This document shows positions 48,658 through 56,896 of a DNA stretch of 64,000 nucleotides, piece after piece. Source of the DNA: Tsukamurella sp. PLM1. Lineage in GTDB: Bacteria > Actinomycetota > Actinomycetes > Mycobacteriales > Mycobacteriaceae. The notes beneath the pieces were generated by a model. It did not search any database. It was given only the letters and a program-made list of their open reading frames with translations, and was not told the origin of the DNA. A program made the position numbers and the translations under genes. The number at the start of each line of letters is the position of its first letter. The stretch's first letter is position 1. The DNA lies in assembly GCF_023168325.1 (NCBI RefSeq), contig NZ_AP025688.1, positions 744,001 through 808,000 on the forward strand, given 5' to 3'.

Positions 48658-49695
48658 TCAGAGCAGCCGGCCGACCACGGGGAGACGCTTGAGCAGCAGC
48701 GCGATGCCCGTGGGCTGGCTCTGCTTCGGAGCGGACTTCTTCTCGTCCTTCGGCGCATCCTTCGACGGTGCCTTCGCGGCCGGCTTCTCGGCCTTCGCGG
48801 GCTTGTCGGCCTTGGCGGCGGGCTTCGCCTTCGGCGCGGCCTTGGTCTCGGTCCTCGCGGCGGGCTTGGTGGCCTTGGCGTCGATCGAGGCGGGGGCCTT
48901 GCTCTTCGAGGCGGCGTCCTTCTGGGCGGCGATCGGGGTGATCTTCGCCTCCGAGGCCTTCACCGGCTTCTTCGCAGCGGCCTTGGTGGCCGACGGCTTG
49001 GTCGCCTCGGTCTTCGCGGCAGCGGACTTGGTCGCCTCGGTCTTCGCGGCAGCGGGCTTGGTGGCAGCGGACTTCGCAGCGGTCGGCTTCGACGCAGCAG
49101 GCTTCGACACGGTGGTCTTGGCGGCGGCGGTCTTGGCTGGAGCCTTCTTCGCCTGCGTGGCCTTCTTCGCGGCGGGGGCCTTCTTGGCCGGTGCGGCCTT
49201 CGCGCCGGCGGCGGTCTTCGCAGCCGCGGGCGTGGCGGCGGCAGGCTTCGCGGCGGCAGGAGCCTCGGCGGAGGGGGCGGCACCGTCGAGCCCGAGGACC
49301 GACCAGGCGTCCTCCCAGGCGGCCACGGCGTCGGCGGTGACGGTGAGGTTGGTGTTCGCGGTGAGCGTCTTGCCCGGGTTCTTGCCCTCGTACGCGGCGG
49401 CCAGTTTCGCGACGTGCGCGGCGTACTCGGCGGCGGGCGCGATGGCGATGGGGGCACCGTCGGACAGGTCCACCAGGGCCCATGCGGTGACGGGCGCCTT
49501 GACGGCGGCCTCGCTCTTGCGGGCCTGCCAGGTGTCGCCGGTGGTGGCCTTGACGCGGAGCGTCTCGGTGCGGCCGGCTGCGGTCACGGTGACCAGCGTG
49601 ATGCTGCCCTTCGTGGCGACCTCTGCCTTGCCCCCGCGGGCCTGAACGGCAGAGACGAACACGTCGACAGCGCGCTGTGCGGCGGTCTGAGCCAT
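48658..49695 (-). CDS. Lys/Ala-rich histone H1-like tail protein with an N-terminal alpha/beta domain
   Basis: 345 residues from ATG 49695 (SD AGGAGA). Residues 1-125 form a compact domain: AVDVFVSAVQARGGKAEVAT, RTETLRVKATTGDTWQARKS, TAWALVDLSDGAPIAIAP. Residues 130-325 are a Lys/Ala/Pro tail of KKAPAAKKA and KTEATK-type units like histone H1 or mycobacterial HupB tails, ending in a short hydrophobic GIALLLKRLPVVGRLL. The Glu-x-x-Arg-Val-Lys strand followed by a Trp and an aromatic-VDL strand recalls PDDEXK-like folds; this is only an impression. A nucleoid-binding role is the simplest guess. Confidence 0.65.
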   Translation of the reverse strand: MAQTAAQRAVDVFVSAVQARGGKAEVATKGSITLVTVTAAGRTETLRVKATTGDTWQARKSEAAVKAPVTAWALVDLSDGAPIAIAPAAEYAAHVAKLAAAYEGKNPGKTLTANTNLTVTADAVAAWEDAWSVLGLDGAAPSAEAPAAAKPAAATPAAAKTAAGAKAAPAKKAPAAKKATQAKKAPAKTAAAKTTVSKPAASKPTAAKSAATKPAAAKTEATKSAAAKTEATKPSATKAAAKKPVKASEAKITPIAAQKDAASKSKAPASIDAKATKPAARTETKAAPKAKPAAKADKPAKAEKPAAKAPSKDAPKDEKKSAPKQSQPTGIALLLKRLPVVGRLL

Positions 49696-49832
49696 GAGTC
49701 TCTCCTGAAGTGTGGTCGCGGCGCACCGTTCAGCACGCCGCTCGTGCACTTATTAACCCATGAGTAAGGTGGAGGACCCAAGCCGAAATCGGCGTCACAG
49801 GCGTAATGTGACGGGGTCGTTCGTCACATTCG

Positions 49833-50771
49833 TCAGGTGAGAAGTGCCGCGATCAGCATGATCGCCGGTACCGAGAGCACGGTTGTGATAAGTCCACTGT
49901 CGCGGGCCAGGATCACGCCGCGGTTGTACCGCAGGCCGTAGACCAGCACGTTCTGTGCCGTCGGGAGTGCGGCGGTCACCGTCTGTGCGAACAGTGCGTG
50001 GCCCGATTGGCCGAACAGGAAGCGCGACATCGCCCACGCCAGGACGGGCATTGCGATCATCTTGAGCGCGGTCGCGAGCGCGATGTCGCGGCGCGGCGCC
50101 TCCCCTTTCTGCATCACCTTCACGCCGCCGAGCGACAGCCCGAACACGAGCAGCGCCATCGGCACGGACGCGTCGCCGAGCAGCTTCACCGGGCTCATCA
50201 GCCAGTCCGGCGGGTGCCATCCGGCCAGGGAGATCGCGAGCCCGATGAGCGCGCCGGCGACGATCGGATTGAGCAGGGGAGTGGCGACGGTGCGCCACGC
50301 GCCCGGCCTGGGCCCGGGCTGGTCGCGCGCCTCGGCGAGGTCGAGCATCGTGAGCGCGATCGTCGAGAAGATGAGGATCTGGAACAGCAGCAGCGGCGCC
50401 ACGTACGAGGTGTCGTGCAGCACGAACACGGCGATCGGGATGCCGAGGTTCGAGGAGTTCACGTAGCTCGACGCGAGCGCGCCGATGGTGGCGTCGCCCA
50501 TCGTCCGGCGCCAGAGCACGCGGACGATCACGTAGTAGACGGCCGCGATGGCCAGTGCGGACCCCGCGCTCACCGCCAGGCGCGCACTGAACAGGACGCT
50601 CACGTCGGTGGTGGCGAGCACGTGCAGCAACAGTGCGGGCGTGAGCAGGTAGAACACCAGCAGGGAGAGCTGCTTCTCCGGCTGCTCGCCGAGCACCCCG
50701 AGCCTGCCGACCAGCCAGCCCGCCGCGATGATGATCGCGATCACGGCGAAGCCGGCCAGCACGGAAGTCAC
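49833..50771 (-). CDS. AEC family transporter (auxin efflux carrier-like)
   Basis: 312 residues with about ten membrane helices in two five-helix halves separated by a short charged loop (AEARDQPGPRPGAWRTVA). Family features: GYLL-like start (AIIIAAGWLVGRLGVL), SSYVNSSNLGIPIAVFVL, NPIVAGALIGLAISL, and ALPTAQNVLVYG in the last third. Bacterial AEC proteins export organic acids such as malate or malonate. Substrate here unknown; no operon partner. Confidence 0.88.
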   Translation of the reverse strand: MTSVLAGFAVIAIIIAAGWLVGRLGVLGEQPEKQLSLLVFYLLTPALLLHVLATTDVSVLFSARLAVSAGSALAIAAVYYVIVRVLWRRTMGDATIGALASSYVNSSNLGIPIAVFVLHDTSYVAPLLLFQILIFSTIALTMLDLAEARDQPGPRPGAWRTVATPLLNPIVAGALIGLAISLAGWHPPDWLMSPVKLLGDASVPMALLVFGLSLGGVKVMQKGEAPRRDIALATALKMIAMPVLAWAMSRFLFGQSGHALFAQTVTAALPTAQNVLVYGLRYNRGVILARDSGLITTVLSVPAIMLIAALLT

Positions 50772-50833
50772 GGGCGGAAAGCTTACGCGACCGAAGTATC
50801 GCCGCCGCCGGGCCGGGGCCGCTCACGAATCGC

Positions 50834-50882
50834 GGTTCTCGTGCTTCGCGAGTGCGCAGTGCACGCGCGAAGCACGAGAACC
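50834..50882. terminator. 17-bp perfect inverted repeat between AEC and rpsR
   Basis: Arms GGTTCTCGTGCTTCGCG (50834-50850) and its exact complement (50866-50882) enclose 15 bases. It lies 12 bases beyond the rpsR stop in the direction of that operon; terminator of the C-minus ribosomal protein operon. Confidence 0.75.
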
Positions 50883-50894
50883 CGACACCGTGAG

Positions 50895-51125
50895 CTACCT
50901 CCTCGTCGCGTACGGCAGCAGCGCCATCTCGCGCGCGTTCTTCACCGCCAGCGCCAGCTTCCGCTGATCCTGCGGCGACAGCCGCGTCACCGCACGCGAG
51001 CGCAGCTTGCCGCGCTCGTTGAGGAAGGTGCGCAGGTAGGTGACGTTCTTGTAGTCGAGGGCACCGTCGGGCACGCGGACGAGGCCGCGCCGCGTGGCGG
51101 GGGTGCGAACCGGTTTGCGCGCCAT
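50895..51125 (-). CDS. rpsR: 30S ribosomal protein S18, zinc-independent paralogue
   Basis: 76 residues, [16 protein letters not shown] then [45 protein letters not shown], a clear S18. It has no Cys, so it is the C-minus form used when zinc is scarce. ATG 51125 overlaps the rpsN stop by one base. Last gene of the rpmB-rpmG-rpsN-rpsR operon. Confidence 0.95.
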   Translation of the reverse strand: MARKPVRTPATRRGLVRVPDGALDYKNVTYLRTFLNERGKLRSRAVTRLSPQDQRKLALAVKNAREMALLPYATRR

Positions 51126-51430
51126 CACCAGCTCGACTTCCGGACGCCGGGCAGCTCACCGTTGTGCACCATCTGCCGCACGCGCACGCGCGAGAGCCCG
51201 AACTTGCGCAGGTGCCCGCGCGGGCGGCCGTCGGCGGCGTCGCGGTTGCGTACTCGGGTGGCCGAGCCGTCGCGCGGCAGCTTCGCCAACGCGCTCACGG
51301 CCGCGGCCCGCTCGTCGGCCGGGGTGTCGGGGTGCGAGATGACGCGCTTGAGCTCGGCGCGGCGCTCGGCCCACCGGGCCACCAGCACCTTCCGCTTCTC
51401 GTTGGCGGCGATCTTCGCCTTCGTGGCCAT
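51125..51430 (-). CDS. rpsN: 30S ribosomal protein S14, zinc-independent long form
   Basis: 101 residues, [28 protein letters not shown] to [31 protein letters not shown]. Long S14 without the CxxC pairs of the 61-residue zinc form. It overlaps the rpmG stop by one base (TGATG). Confidence 0.95.
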   Translation of the reverse strand: MATKAKIAANEKRKVLVARWAERRAELKRVISHPDTPADERAAAVSALAKLPRDGSATRVRNRDAADGRPRGHLRKFGLSRVRVRQMVHNGELPGVRKSSW

Positions 51431-51594
51431 CAGCGCTCCTCCCGGAAATCGACGTGCTTGCGGACCACGGGGTCGTACTTGCGCAGCACCATGCGGTCGG
51501 GGTCGTTGCGACGGTTCTTGCGGGTCACGTAGGTGTACCCGGTGCCGGCGGTCGACTTGAGCTTGATGATCGGTCGGATCTCGTTACGGGCCAT
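51430..51594 (-). CDS. rpmG: 50S ribosomal protein L33, zinc-independent
   Basis: 54 residues: [50 protein letters not shown]. No Cys. Because of the base loss in rpmB its frame is now continuous with rpmB, so an L28-L33 fusion of 132 residues can be read; separate genes with a TAATG overlap are far more likely. Confidence 0.93.
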   Translation of the reverse strand: MARNEIRPIIKLKSTAGTGYTYVTRKNRRNDPDRMVLRKYDPVVRKHVDFREER

Positions 51595-51828
51595 TACAGC
51601 TTCTCCCCGGCGCAGGATGTCGGCGACCACGGCGTCGATGCCGCGGCGGTCGATGGTCTTGATGCCCTTGGCGGACACCCGGAGCACGACGGTGCGGCCG
51701 AGCGACGGGACGTAGTAGCGGCGGCGCTGGATGTTCGGGTCCCAGCGGCGGTTCGTGCGCACGTGGCTGTGCGAGACCCGCTTGCCGAAGCCGGGCGCGC
51801 GGCCCGTGACCTGGCAGTGTGCGGACAT
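51594..51828 (-). CDS. rpmB: 50S ribosomal protein L28, zinc-independent, frameshifted at the last codons
   Basis: Starts [28 protein letters not shown]. Body [38 protein letters not shown]. It has one Cys only, so no zinc ribbon. Near 51609-51613 (GGCGC) two bases seem missing. With them the end would read ILRAGEKL and stop at TAA 51594-51596, giving the family length of 78. First gene of the operon, behind the Zur-box-like palindrome. Confidence 0.92.
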
Positions 51829-51871
51829 GGTTCTCCTTCTTGCGAACAGTTGTCGATAAGGTAACGTACTA

Positions 51872-51888
51872 GAAATGGGAACCATTTC
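51872..51888. promoter_or_regulatory. Zur-box-like palindrome between rpmB and mrf
   Basis: GAAATGG-GAA-CCATTTC is a perfect 7-base inverted repeat with the A/T-rich arm pattern of Zur (FurB) boxes. It overlaps the mrf start codon and lies in the rpmB promoter region (TACGTT -10-like on the minus strand at 51863-51868). In mycobacteria the C-minus ribosomal operon and mrf are repressed by Zur at replete zinc. Confidence 0.65.
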
Positions 51889-53091
51889 CAATAGAACCCC
51901 GGTGTTCATCCTGACGGGCTTCGCCGGAACCGACCGTGCGCTGGAACTCGCCGAGCCCGGCACCGTCGTGCTGCATCACGACCTGTCGGGCCTGCGGGAG
52001 GGCCTCGTCGTGCGGTCCGAGGCCACCGTCCGGCCCGACGGCACCGCCGAGGAGCGCGTGGCCCTGCTCGAGCTGGCGCACGGCTGCGTCTCGTGCACGC
52101 TGCGCGAGGACCTGCTGCCGCTGCTGCGCACGTTGCACCGGCGCGCGGGCGTGCGACGCATCGTGCTCCGGCTGGACCCGACGCTCGAGGCGGAGGCCGT
52201 GCGGCACGCGATCGAGCACGTGGTGGTGGAGATGGTCGGCGAGGTGCCCGGACCGGCCGCGCGCGACGTCGAGGTCGTCGGCGTGATCGGCTTCGTCGAC
52301 GGCGCGACCTGGCTCGACGACGCCCTCGGTGAGCAGGACCTGAGTGAGCGGTTCGCGCTCGCCGACGACGACGAGCGGACCGTCGCGCAGCTCGCCGTCG
52401 GGCAGGCGAGCGGAGCCGACCTACTGGTGGTGACCGGCGACAGTCCCGACCCCGCGCGGCTGCGGGCGGTGCTGCGCAGGCTCGCGCCGGGCGCGCCGAT
52501 CGCCCGCGAACGGGTGCCGCTGGACCGCCTCGTCGCGCGGCTGCGCGGTCCGCGCCCGCTGCCGGATCCGTTCGGCCCGCTCCTGGCCGGCTGCCCGCCG
52601 CTCGACGCCGACGGCGACGTCGCGCTGGTCGAGTTCACCGCGCGCCGCCCTATGCACCCCGGCCGCTTCCACGAGGCGATCGACGTGCTGCTCGACGGGG
52701 TAGTGCAGGCGCGCGGGCGGGTCTGGCTCGCCACCCGGCCCGACGATGCCCTCTGGCTGGAGTCCGCGGGGTCGGGGCTGCGGATCGGCGTCGCCGGACG
52801 GTGGCTCGCCGCCGGCGGCGACGGATCTCCCGAACGCTGGGCGATGGCGTCCGCGGCGTGGGACGAGGTGTGCGGCGACCGGCGCACCGACCTGGTCGCG
52901 CTCCTCGCCGGCGCTGAGCCCGCGCGGGTGCTCGAGATTCTGCGCTGGGCGGAGATGACGCCCGCGGAACTCGCGGCGGGCGGCGCACCGTCGCACGACC
53001 CGTTCGGCGACATGCACGCCGACCCCTGTGAGGACCTGGCCCCGGCGACCGGCCGGAGGCGGAGATCGATATCGATGAGGAGATGTCATGA
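51875..53091 (+). CDS. mrf: Ribosome hibernation factor-recruiting protein MRF (CobW/COG0523-like), frameshifted at the 3' end
   Basis: CobW-like protein without a Walker A motif: the family GxxGxGKT is [11 protein letters not shown] here. It keeps [19 protein letters not shown] (CxxC), [33 protein letters not shown] and a C-terminal Asp/His-poor CobW domain. This is the pattern of mycobacterial MRF (Rv0106), which brings the hibernation factor MPY to C-minus ribosomes under zinc starvation. At 53040-53043 a C run is one base short; the other frame ends [14 protein letters not shown] with TGA overlapping rpmE ATG. Restored length is 405. Without that correction the frame runs on to 53602 through rpmE and rpmF, which is not credible. 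A leaderless start is likely (TAACGT at 51862). Confidence 0.85.
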
Positions 53092-53351
53092 AGAAGGGGA
53101 TCCATCCCGAGTACCGTCCGATCGCGTTCCAGGACTCGTCCACGGGGAAGGTGTTCGTCACGCGGAGCACCGCCACGTCGGAGCGCACCGTCGAGGTGGA
53201 CGGGGTGACGTATCCGCTGGTCGTGGTGGATGTGACCAGCGATTCGCATCCGCTGTGGACGGGGAAGCAGCGCGTCGTGGACACTGCGGGCCGGGTACAG
53301 AAGTTCCAGGAGAAGTACGCGCGTTTTGGCGGTCGGGCCGTTCGACGGTAG
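53088..53351 (+). CDS. rpmE2: 50S ribosomal protein L31 type B
   Basis: 87 residues, [54 protein letters not shown]. Type B (no zinc Cys). Its ATG overlaps the restored mrf stop, so it belongs to the same Zur-type transcript. Confidence 0.95.
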   Translation: MKKGIHPEYRPIAFQDSSTGKVFVTRSTATSERTVEVDGVTYPLVVVDVTSDSHPLWTGKQRVVDTAGRVQKFQEKYARFGGRAVRR

Positions 53352-53428
53352 ACTTCAGTGCTTGTGACGTTGGAAGCCTTCCGGGCTCGCGTCGAGAGCT
53401 TTTCTCATCAAGACCGATAGGAAGAATC

Positions 53429-53602
53429 ATGGCTGTACCGAAGCGCCGTATGTCGCGGGCGAACACGCATGCTCGCCGCTCGCAGTGGAAGGCGAACAAC
53501 CCCGAGCTGCAGGCCGTGCAGGTCGGCGGTCGCACCCACCTGGTTCCGCGTCGCCTCGTGCGCGCCGCGAAGCTGGGCCTGGTCGATCTGGACCGCCGCT
53601 AA
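53429..53602 (+). CDS. rpmF: 50S ribosomal protein L32
   Basis: 57 residues, [40 protein letters not shown]. No Cys, i.e. zinc-free. SD ATAGGAAGA. In M. tuberculosis rpmF also sits just upstream of mprAB. Confidence 0.95.
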   Translation: MAVPKRRMSRANTHARRSQWKANNPELQAVQVGGRTHLVPRRLVRAAKLGLVDLDRR

Positions 53603-53671
53603 GTCTTCTCCAGTTCGAGAGCGGGTCGACCGATGGTCGGCCCGCTCTTGACGTGTATCCAGGGGGCTTAG

Positions 53672-54325
53672 GTGCTGCTGGCGGTGCTCAATCACGCGGG
53701 GATCGCGGTGTTCGCCGCGTCCGGCGCGCTGATCGGCGTGCGTAAGCGGCTCGACATGTTCGGGGTGTGGACCCTGGCTGCGCTCACCGGTGTGGGCGGC
53801 GGCGTCGCGCGGGACGTGCTGTTGGGGATCCACCCGCCGTCGTCGGTCCAGGGCTGGGGCAACCTCACCACCGCCACGATCGCGGCGGCGTTCGTGTTCG
53901 TTTTCCACCCGCAGTTCGGCCGGCTGCGCCGGTCCGTGCTGGTGCTCGACGCCGTCGGCATGGGGGTGTTCTCGGCGACCGGCGCACTCACCGCGCTGCA
54001 GCACGAGGCGTCGCCCTTCGCCGCCGCGCTGATCGGCATCACCACCGCGCTCGGCGGCGGCGTGATCCGCGACATGCTGGTCAACGAGGTGCCGTTGCTG
54101 CTCCAACAGCGCGACCTCTACGCCATCCCCGCACTGACCGGCGCCGTCGCCACCGTCGCGGCCTGGTCCTGGGGCGCGACCGAGGCCCGGTCGCTGGTGG
54201 CCGGCGCCGTGCTGGCGACGGGGTTCCGGTTGCTGGCACTGTGGCAGAAGTGGCGGGTGCCGGTGGCGCCGACCGATGTCGTCGGGCGGTTCGTGAGCAC
54301 CTGTAAGCGCGCGCTCCGCCGCTGA
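53672..54325 (+). CDS. Trimeric intracellular cation channel (TRIC/UPF0126) family protein
   Basis: 217 residues, GTG start. Seven membrane helices built as two repeats, each with the pore motif: LTGVGGGVARDVLLGIHPP and TTALGGGVIRDMLVNEVP. Prokaryotic TRICs are homotrimeric K+/Na+ channels. Single gene. The 191 bases to mprA hold short GGCTGCCG-type repeats (54340-54375) but no gene. Confidence 0.9.
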   Translation: MLLAVLNHAGIAVFAASGALIGVRKRLDMFGVWTLAALTGVGGGVARDVLLGIHPPSSVQGWGNLTTATIAAAFVFVFHPQFGRLRRSVLVLDAVGMGVFSATGALTALQHEASPFAAALIGITTALGGGVIRDMLVNEVPLLLQQRDLYAIPALTGAVATVAAWSWGATEARSLVAGAVLATGFRLLALWQKWRVPVAPTDVVGRFVSTCKRALRR

Positions 54326-54516
54326 TCCGGCCGGCTGTCGAGGGCTGCCGAGAGCTGCCGGCGGCTGCCGGCGGTTCGTCGTGGTGGTCGGTGTGCGGCC
54401 GGGTGGCCTCACGGGGCGGGCGACCTCATGGAGCGGGCGACCCGCGACCCGCCGATCCCTTGCGACAAGGCCCCCATTCAGCCAATTCCTAGCCGTCTTC
54501 GGTAAGACTGAGGACT

Positions 54517-55203
54517 ATGCGAATTCTGGTGGTCGACGACGATCGTGCGGTGCGGGAGTCCCTGCGCCGCTCACTGACCTTCAACGGGTACCAGGTGGAC
54601 ACCGCCGTCGACGGGCAGGACGCCCTCGATCACATCGCGGGCAACCGCCCCGACGCGCTGGTACTCGACCTGAACATGCCCCGTGTCGACGGGCTGGAGG
54701 TGTGCCGCCGCCTGCGCAGCGCGGGCGACGACTTGCCGATCCTCGTGCTCACGGCGCGCGACGCCGTCAGTGACCGGGTCAGCGGCCTCGACGCCGGCGC
54801 CGACGACTACCTCCCCAAGCCGTTCGCGCTCGAGGAGCTCCTGGCCCGCATGCGCGCCCTGCTGCGTCGCGCCGCCCCCGACACCGGTGCCGACAACGAG
54901 GTCCTCACGTTCGAGGACCTCAGCCTGGATCCGGCCACCCGCGAGGTCTCCCGCGGCGAGCGGGCGATCAGCCTCACGCGCACCGAGTTCAGCTTGCTCG
55001 AGATGCTCATGGGCAACCCGCGCCGCGTGCTCACCCGCAGCCGGATCCTCGAGGAGGTGTGGGGCTACGACTTCCCGACCTCGGGCAACGCGCTCGAGGT
55101 GTACGTCGGCTACCTGCGCCGCAAGACCGAGGCCGACGGCGAATCGCGCCTGATCCACACCGTGCGGGGCGTCGGGTACGTCCTGCGCGAGACCCCGCCG
55201 TGA
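54517..55203 (+). CDS. mprA: Response regulator MprA
   Basis: 228 residues. Receiver domain (acidic pocket VVDDD, phospho-acceptor Asp51 in LDLNMP, Lys in LPKPF) and an OmpR winged helix ([57 protein letters not shown]). With MprB it controls the envelope-stress response, sigE and pepD in M. tuberculosis. Gene order mprA-mprB-pepD-moaB2 is the same. Confidence 0.95.
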   Translation: MRILVVDDDRAVRESLRRSLTFNGYQVDTAVDGQDALDHIAGNRPDALVLDLNMPRVDGLEVCRRLRSAGDDLPILVLTARDAVSDRVSGLDAGADDYLPKPFALEELLARMRALLRRAAPDTGADNEVLTFEDLSLDPATREVSRGERAISLTRTEFSLLEMLMGNPRRVLTRSRILEEVWGYDFPTSGNALEVYVGYLRRKTEADGESRLIHTVRGVGYVLRETPP

Positions 55204-55258
55204 CGGCCGGACGGTGCGCGGTGGCCGGGACGGCGCGGTACGCGCCGGAAACAGGGCG

Positions 55259-56752
55259 ATGACGGTGCCGTCCCCACCCCGGCACGCGCGCCCGGACGTG
55301 CGCGACAAGCGCCCGATGCGCGACCCGAACCCGATCACCCGGAACGTCAGCTTCCGGTGGCGGGTCACGTTGCTGGCGGCTGTCGTCGTGGGGATCACCG
55401 TGGCGCTGATGGCGGCGTCGGCGTTCTTCGTGGTCAAGCGTGCGATGTACGCGGATGTCGACAACCGACTGCACCAGCAGGTGGACTCGGTGGCGCCGGC
55501 GATGAGCTCGCCGGTCACGCAGTTCACCACCGTGATGATGATGCTGATGTTCCGCCCGGACATGTCGGTCAACCGCACGATGGTGGTGTACCCCGACGGC
55601 ACTCCGTACCACTCGGGCCCGGTGCCGATCGGCGACGCGGAGCGCGCCGTGATCTCGGGCAAGGCGGCGGAGTCGCTGCGCTCGGCGGGCGACACCCGGG
55701 TCATGGCGCGCCGCCTCGACAACGGCGTCACGATCATCGTGGCCGAGGACCTGACGCCCACGAAGAACCTGCTCAACGAATTGGGCACCGTGCTCATCGT
55801 GGTGGGCGCGTGCGGGATCATCCTGGCCGCGATCGCCGGCACGGCGGTGGCGCGGGGTGGGCTCAGACCGGTGCAGAGGCTCACCGAGGCCGCCGAACGC
55901 GTGGCGAAGACGGACGATCTGGCGCCGATCCCCGTGACCGGCCGCGACGAGCTGGCCCGCCTCACGGTCAGTTTCAACACGATGCTGAAGGCGCTGGCCG
56001 AGTCGCGGGACCGGCAGGCGCGCCTCGTCGCCGACGCGGGACACGAGCTGCGCACGCCGCTGACCAGCCTGCGCACGAACGTGGAGTTGCTCATCGCGAC
56101 GCGCCGCCCGGGCGCTCCGCCGATCCCCGAGGAGGACCTGCAGGACCTGTCCGACGACGTGCTCGCCCAGGTCCAGGAGCTGACCACGCTCGTCGGCGAT
56201 CTCGTGGACCTGGCTCGCGAGGACGCGCCCGAGGCGGTCAACGAGGAGGTCGACCTCGTGGAGGTGCTGACCAAGGCGGTCGACCGGGTCGAGCGCCGCC
56301 GCCCGACGGTCCGCTTCGACGTCACCTCCGCCCCGTGGTTCGTCTACGGCGACCACGGCGGGCTCGGCCGCGCGGTGATCAACGTGCTCGACAACGCCGC
56401 GAAGTTCTCGCCCGACGGTTCCGTGGTGCGCGTCTCGCTCGCTGAGACCGGCGTCGACCGTGCCGCGCTCACGGTGGCCGACAGCGGCCCCGGCATCCCG
56501 GAGGAGGACCGGGAGCTGGTGTTCGAGCGGTTCTACCGCTCGATGTCGAGCCGCTCGATGCCCGGCTCCGGCCTGGGGCTGGCGATCGTCAAGCAGGTGG
56601 TGGAGCGGCACGGGGGCACGGTCTCGGTCGGCTCGGCCGACGGTGGCGGCGCCCTGGTCCGGTTCGAGATCCCCGGCAGTCCGGTGGCGGGCGGCCGCGC
56701 GCCGCAGGTGGTGCAGCGGGAGCCGCGGCTCCGCCTGCTTCGAGGCAAATGA
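55259..56752 (+). CDS. mprB: Sensor histidine kinase MprB
   Basis: 497 residues from ATG 55259 (GTG 55214 also open). Helix TLLAAVVVGITVALMAASAFFV, an extracytoplasmic sensor loop of about 120 residues, second helix VLIVVGACGIILAAIAGTAV, HAMP (RPVQRLTEAAERVAKTDDL), HisKA with AGHELRTPLTSLRTNVELL (His about 262), HATPase (NVLDNAAKFSP, DSGPGIPEEDRELVFERFYRS, GSGLGLAIVKQV). The stop lies within the first copy of a 24-bp tandem repeat. Confidence 0.95.
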   Translation: MTVPSPPRHARPDVRDKRPMRDPNPITRNVSFRWRVTLLAAVVVGITVALMAASAFFVVKRAMYADVDNRLHQQVDSVAPAMSSPVTQFTTVMMMLMFRPDMSVNRTMVVYPDGTPYHSGPVPIGDAERAVISGKAAESLRSAGDTRVMARRLDNGVTIIVAEDLTPTKNLLNELGTVLIVVGACGIILAAIAGTAVARGGLRPVQRLTEAAERVAKTDDLAPIPVTGRDELARLTVSFNTMLKALAESRDRQARLVADAGHELRTPLTSLRTNVELLIATRRPGAPPIPEEDLQDLSDDVLAQVQELTTLVGDLVDLAREDAPEAVNEEVDLVEVLTKAVDRVERRRPTVRFDVTSAPWFVYGDHGGLGRAVINVLDNAAKFSPDGSVVRVSLAETGVDRAALTVADSGPGIPEEDRELVFERFYRSMSSRSMPGSGLGLAIVKQVVERHGGTVSVGSADGGGALVRFEIPGSPVAGGRAPQVVQREPRLRLLRGK

Positions 56753-56817
56753 GGGAGCCTGCTTCGAGGCAAATGAGGGAGCCTGCTTCGAGGCAAATGA
56801 GGGAGCCTGCTTCGAGG
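56734..56817. repeat. 24-bp tandem repeat at the mprB 3' end
   Basis: Three identical 24-base units start at 56734, 56758 and 56782, plus a 12-base partial unit at 56806. Each contains GAGGCAAATGAGGGAGCCTG. The first unit encodes the last mprB codons and its stop; the others lie in the mprB-pepD gap. Repeated units carry extra in-frame stops. Confidence 0.9.
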
Positions 56818-56832
56818 GAAGTGACAAGCTGC

Positions 56833-56865
56833 TCACAGCGACTTCACAGACGCCGCCTGCAATGT
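56833..56865 (+). promoter_or_regulatory. OmpR-type direct repeat and promoter of pepD
   Basis: TCACAGC-GACT-TCACAGA (56833-56850) has the 11-base period of MprA/PhoP-class sites and matches the mycobacterial PhoP consensus form. CAATGT (56860-56865) is a possible -10. It lies 47-64 bases before ATG 56897. Since pepD follows mprAB, MprA is the first candidate regulator. Confidence 0.5.
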
Positions 56866-56896
56866 GGCGGGGGAGAACACGAAGGAGGCGAACCTC

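Noticed and set aside
51875..53602. 575-residue MRF-L32 fusion
   Set aside because: It passes through rpmE out of frame and exists only because of a one-base loss at the C run near 53041.
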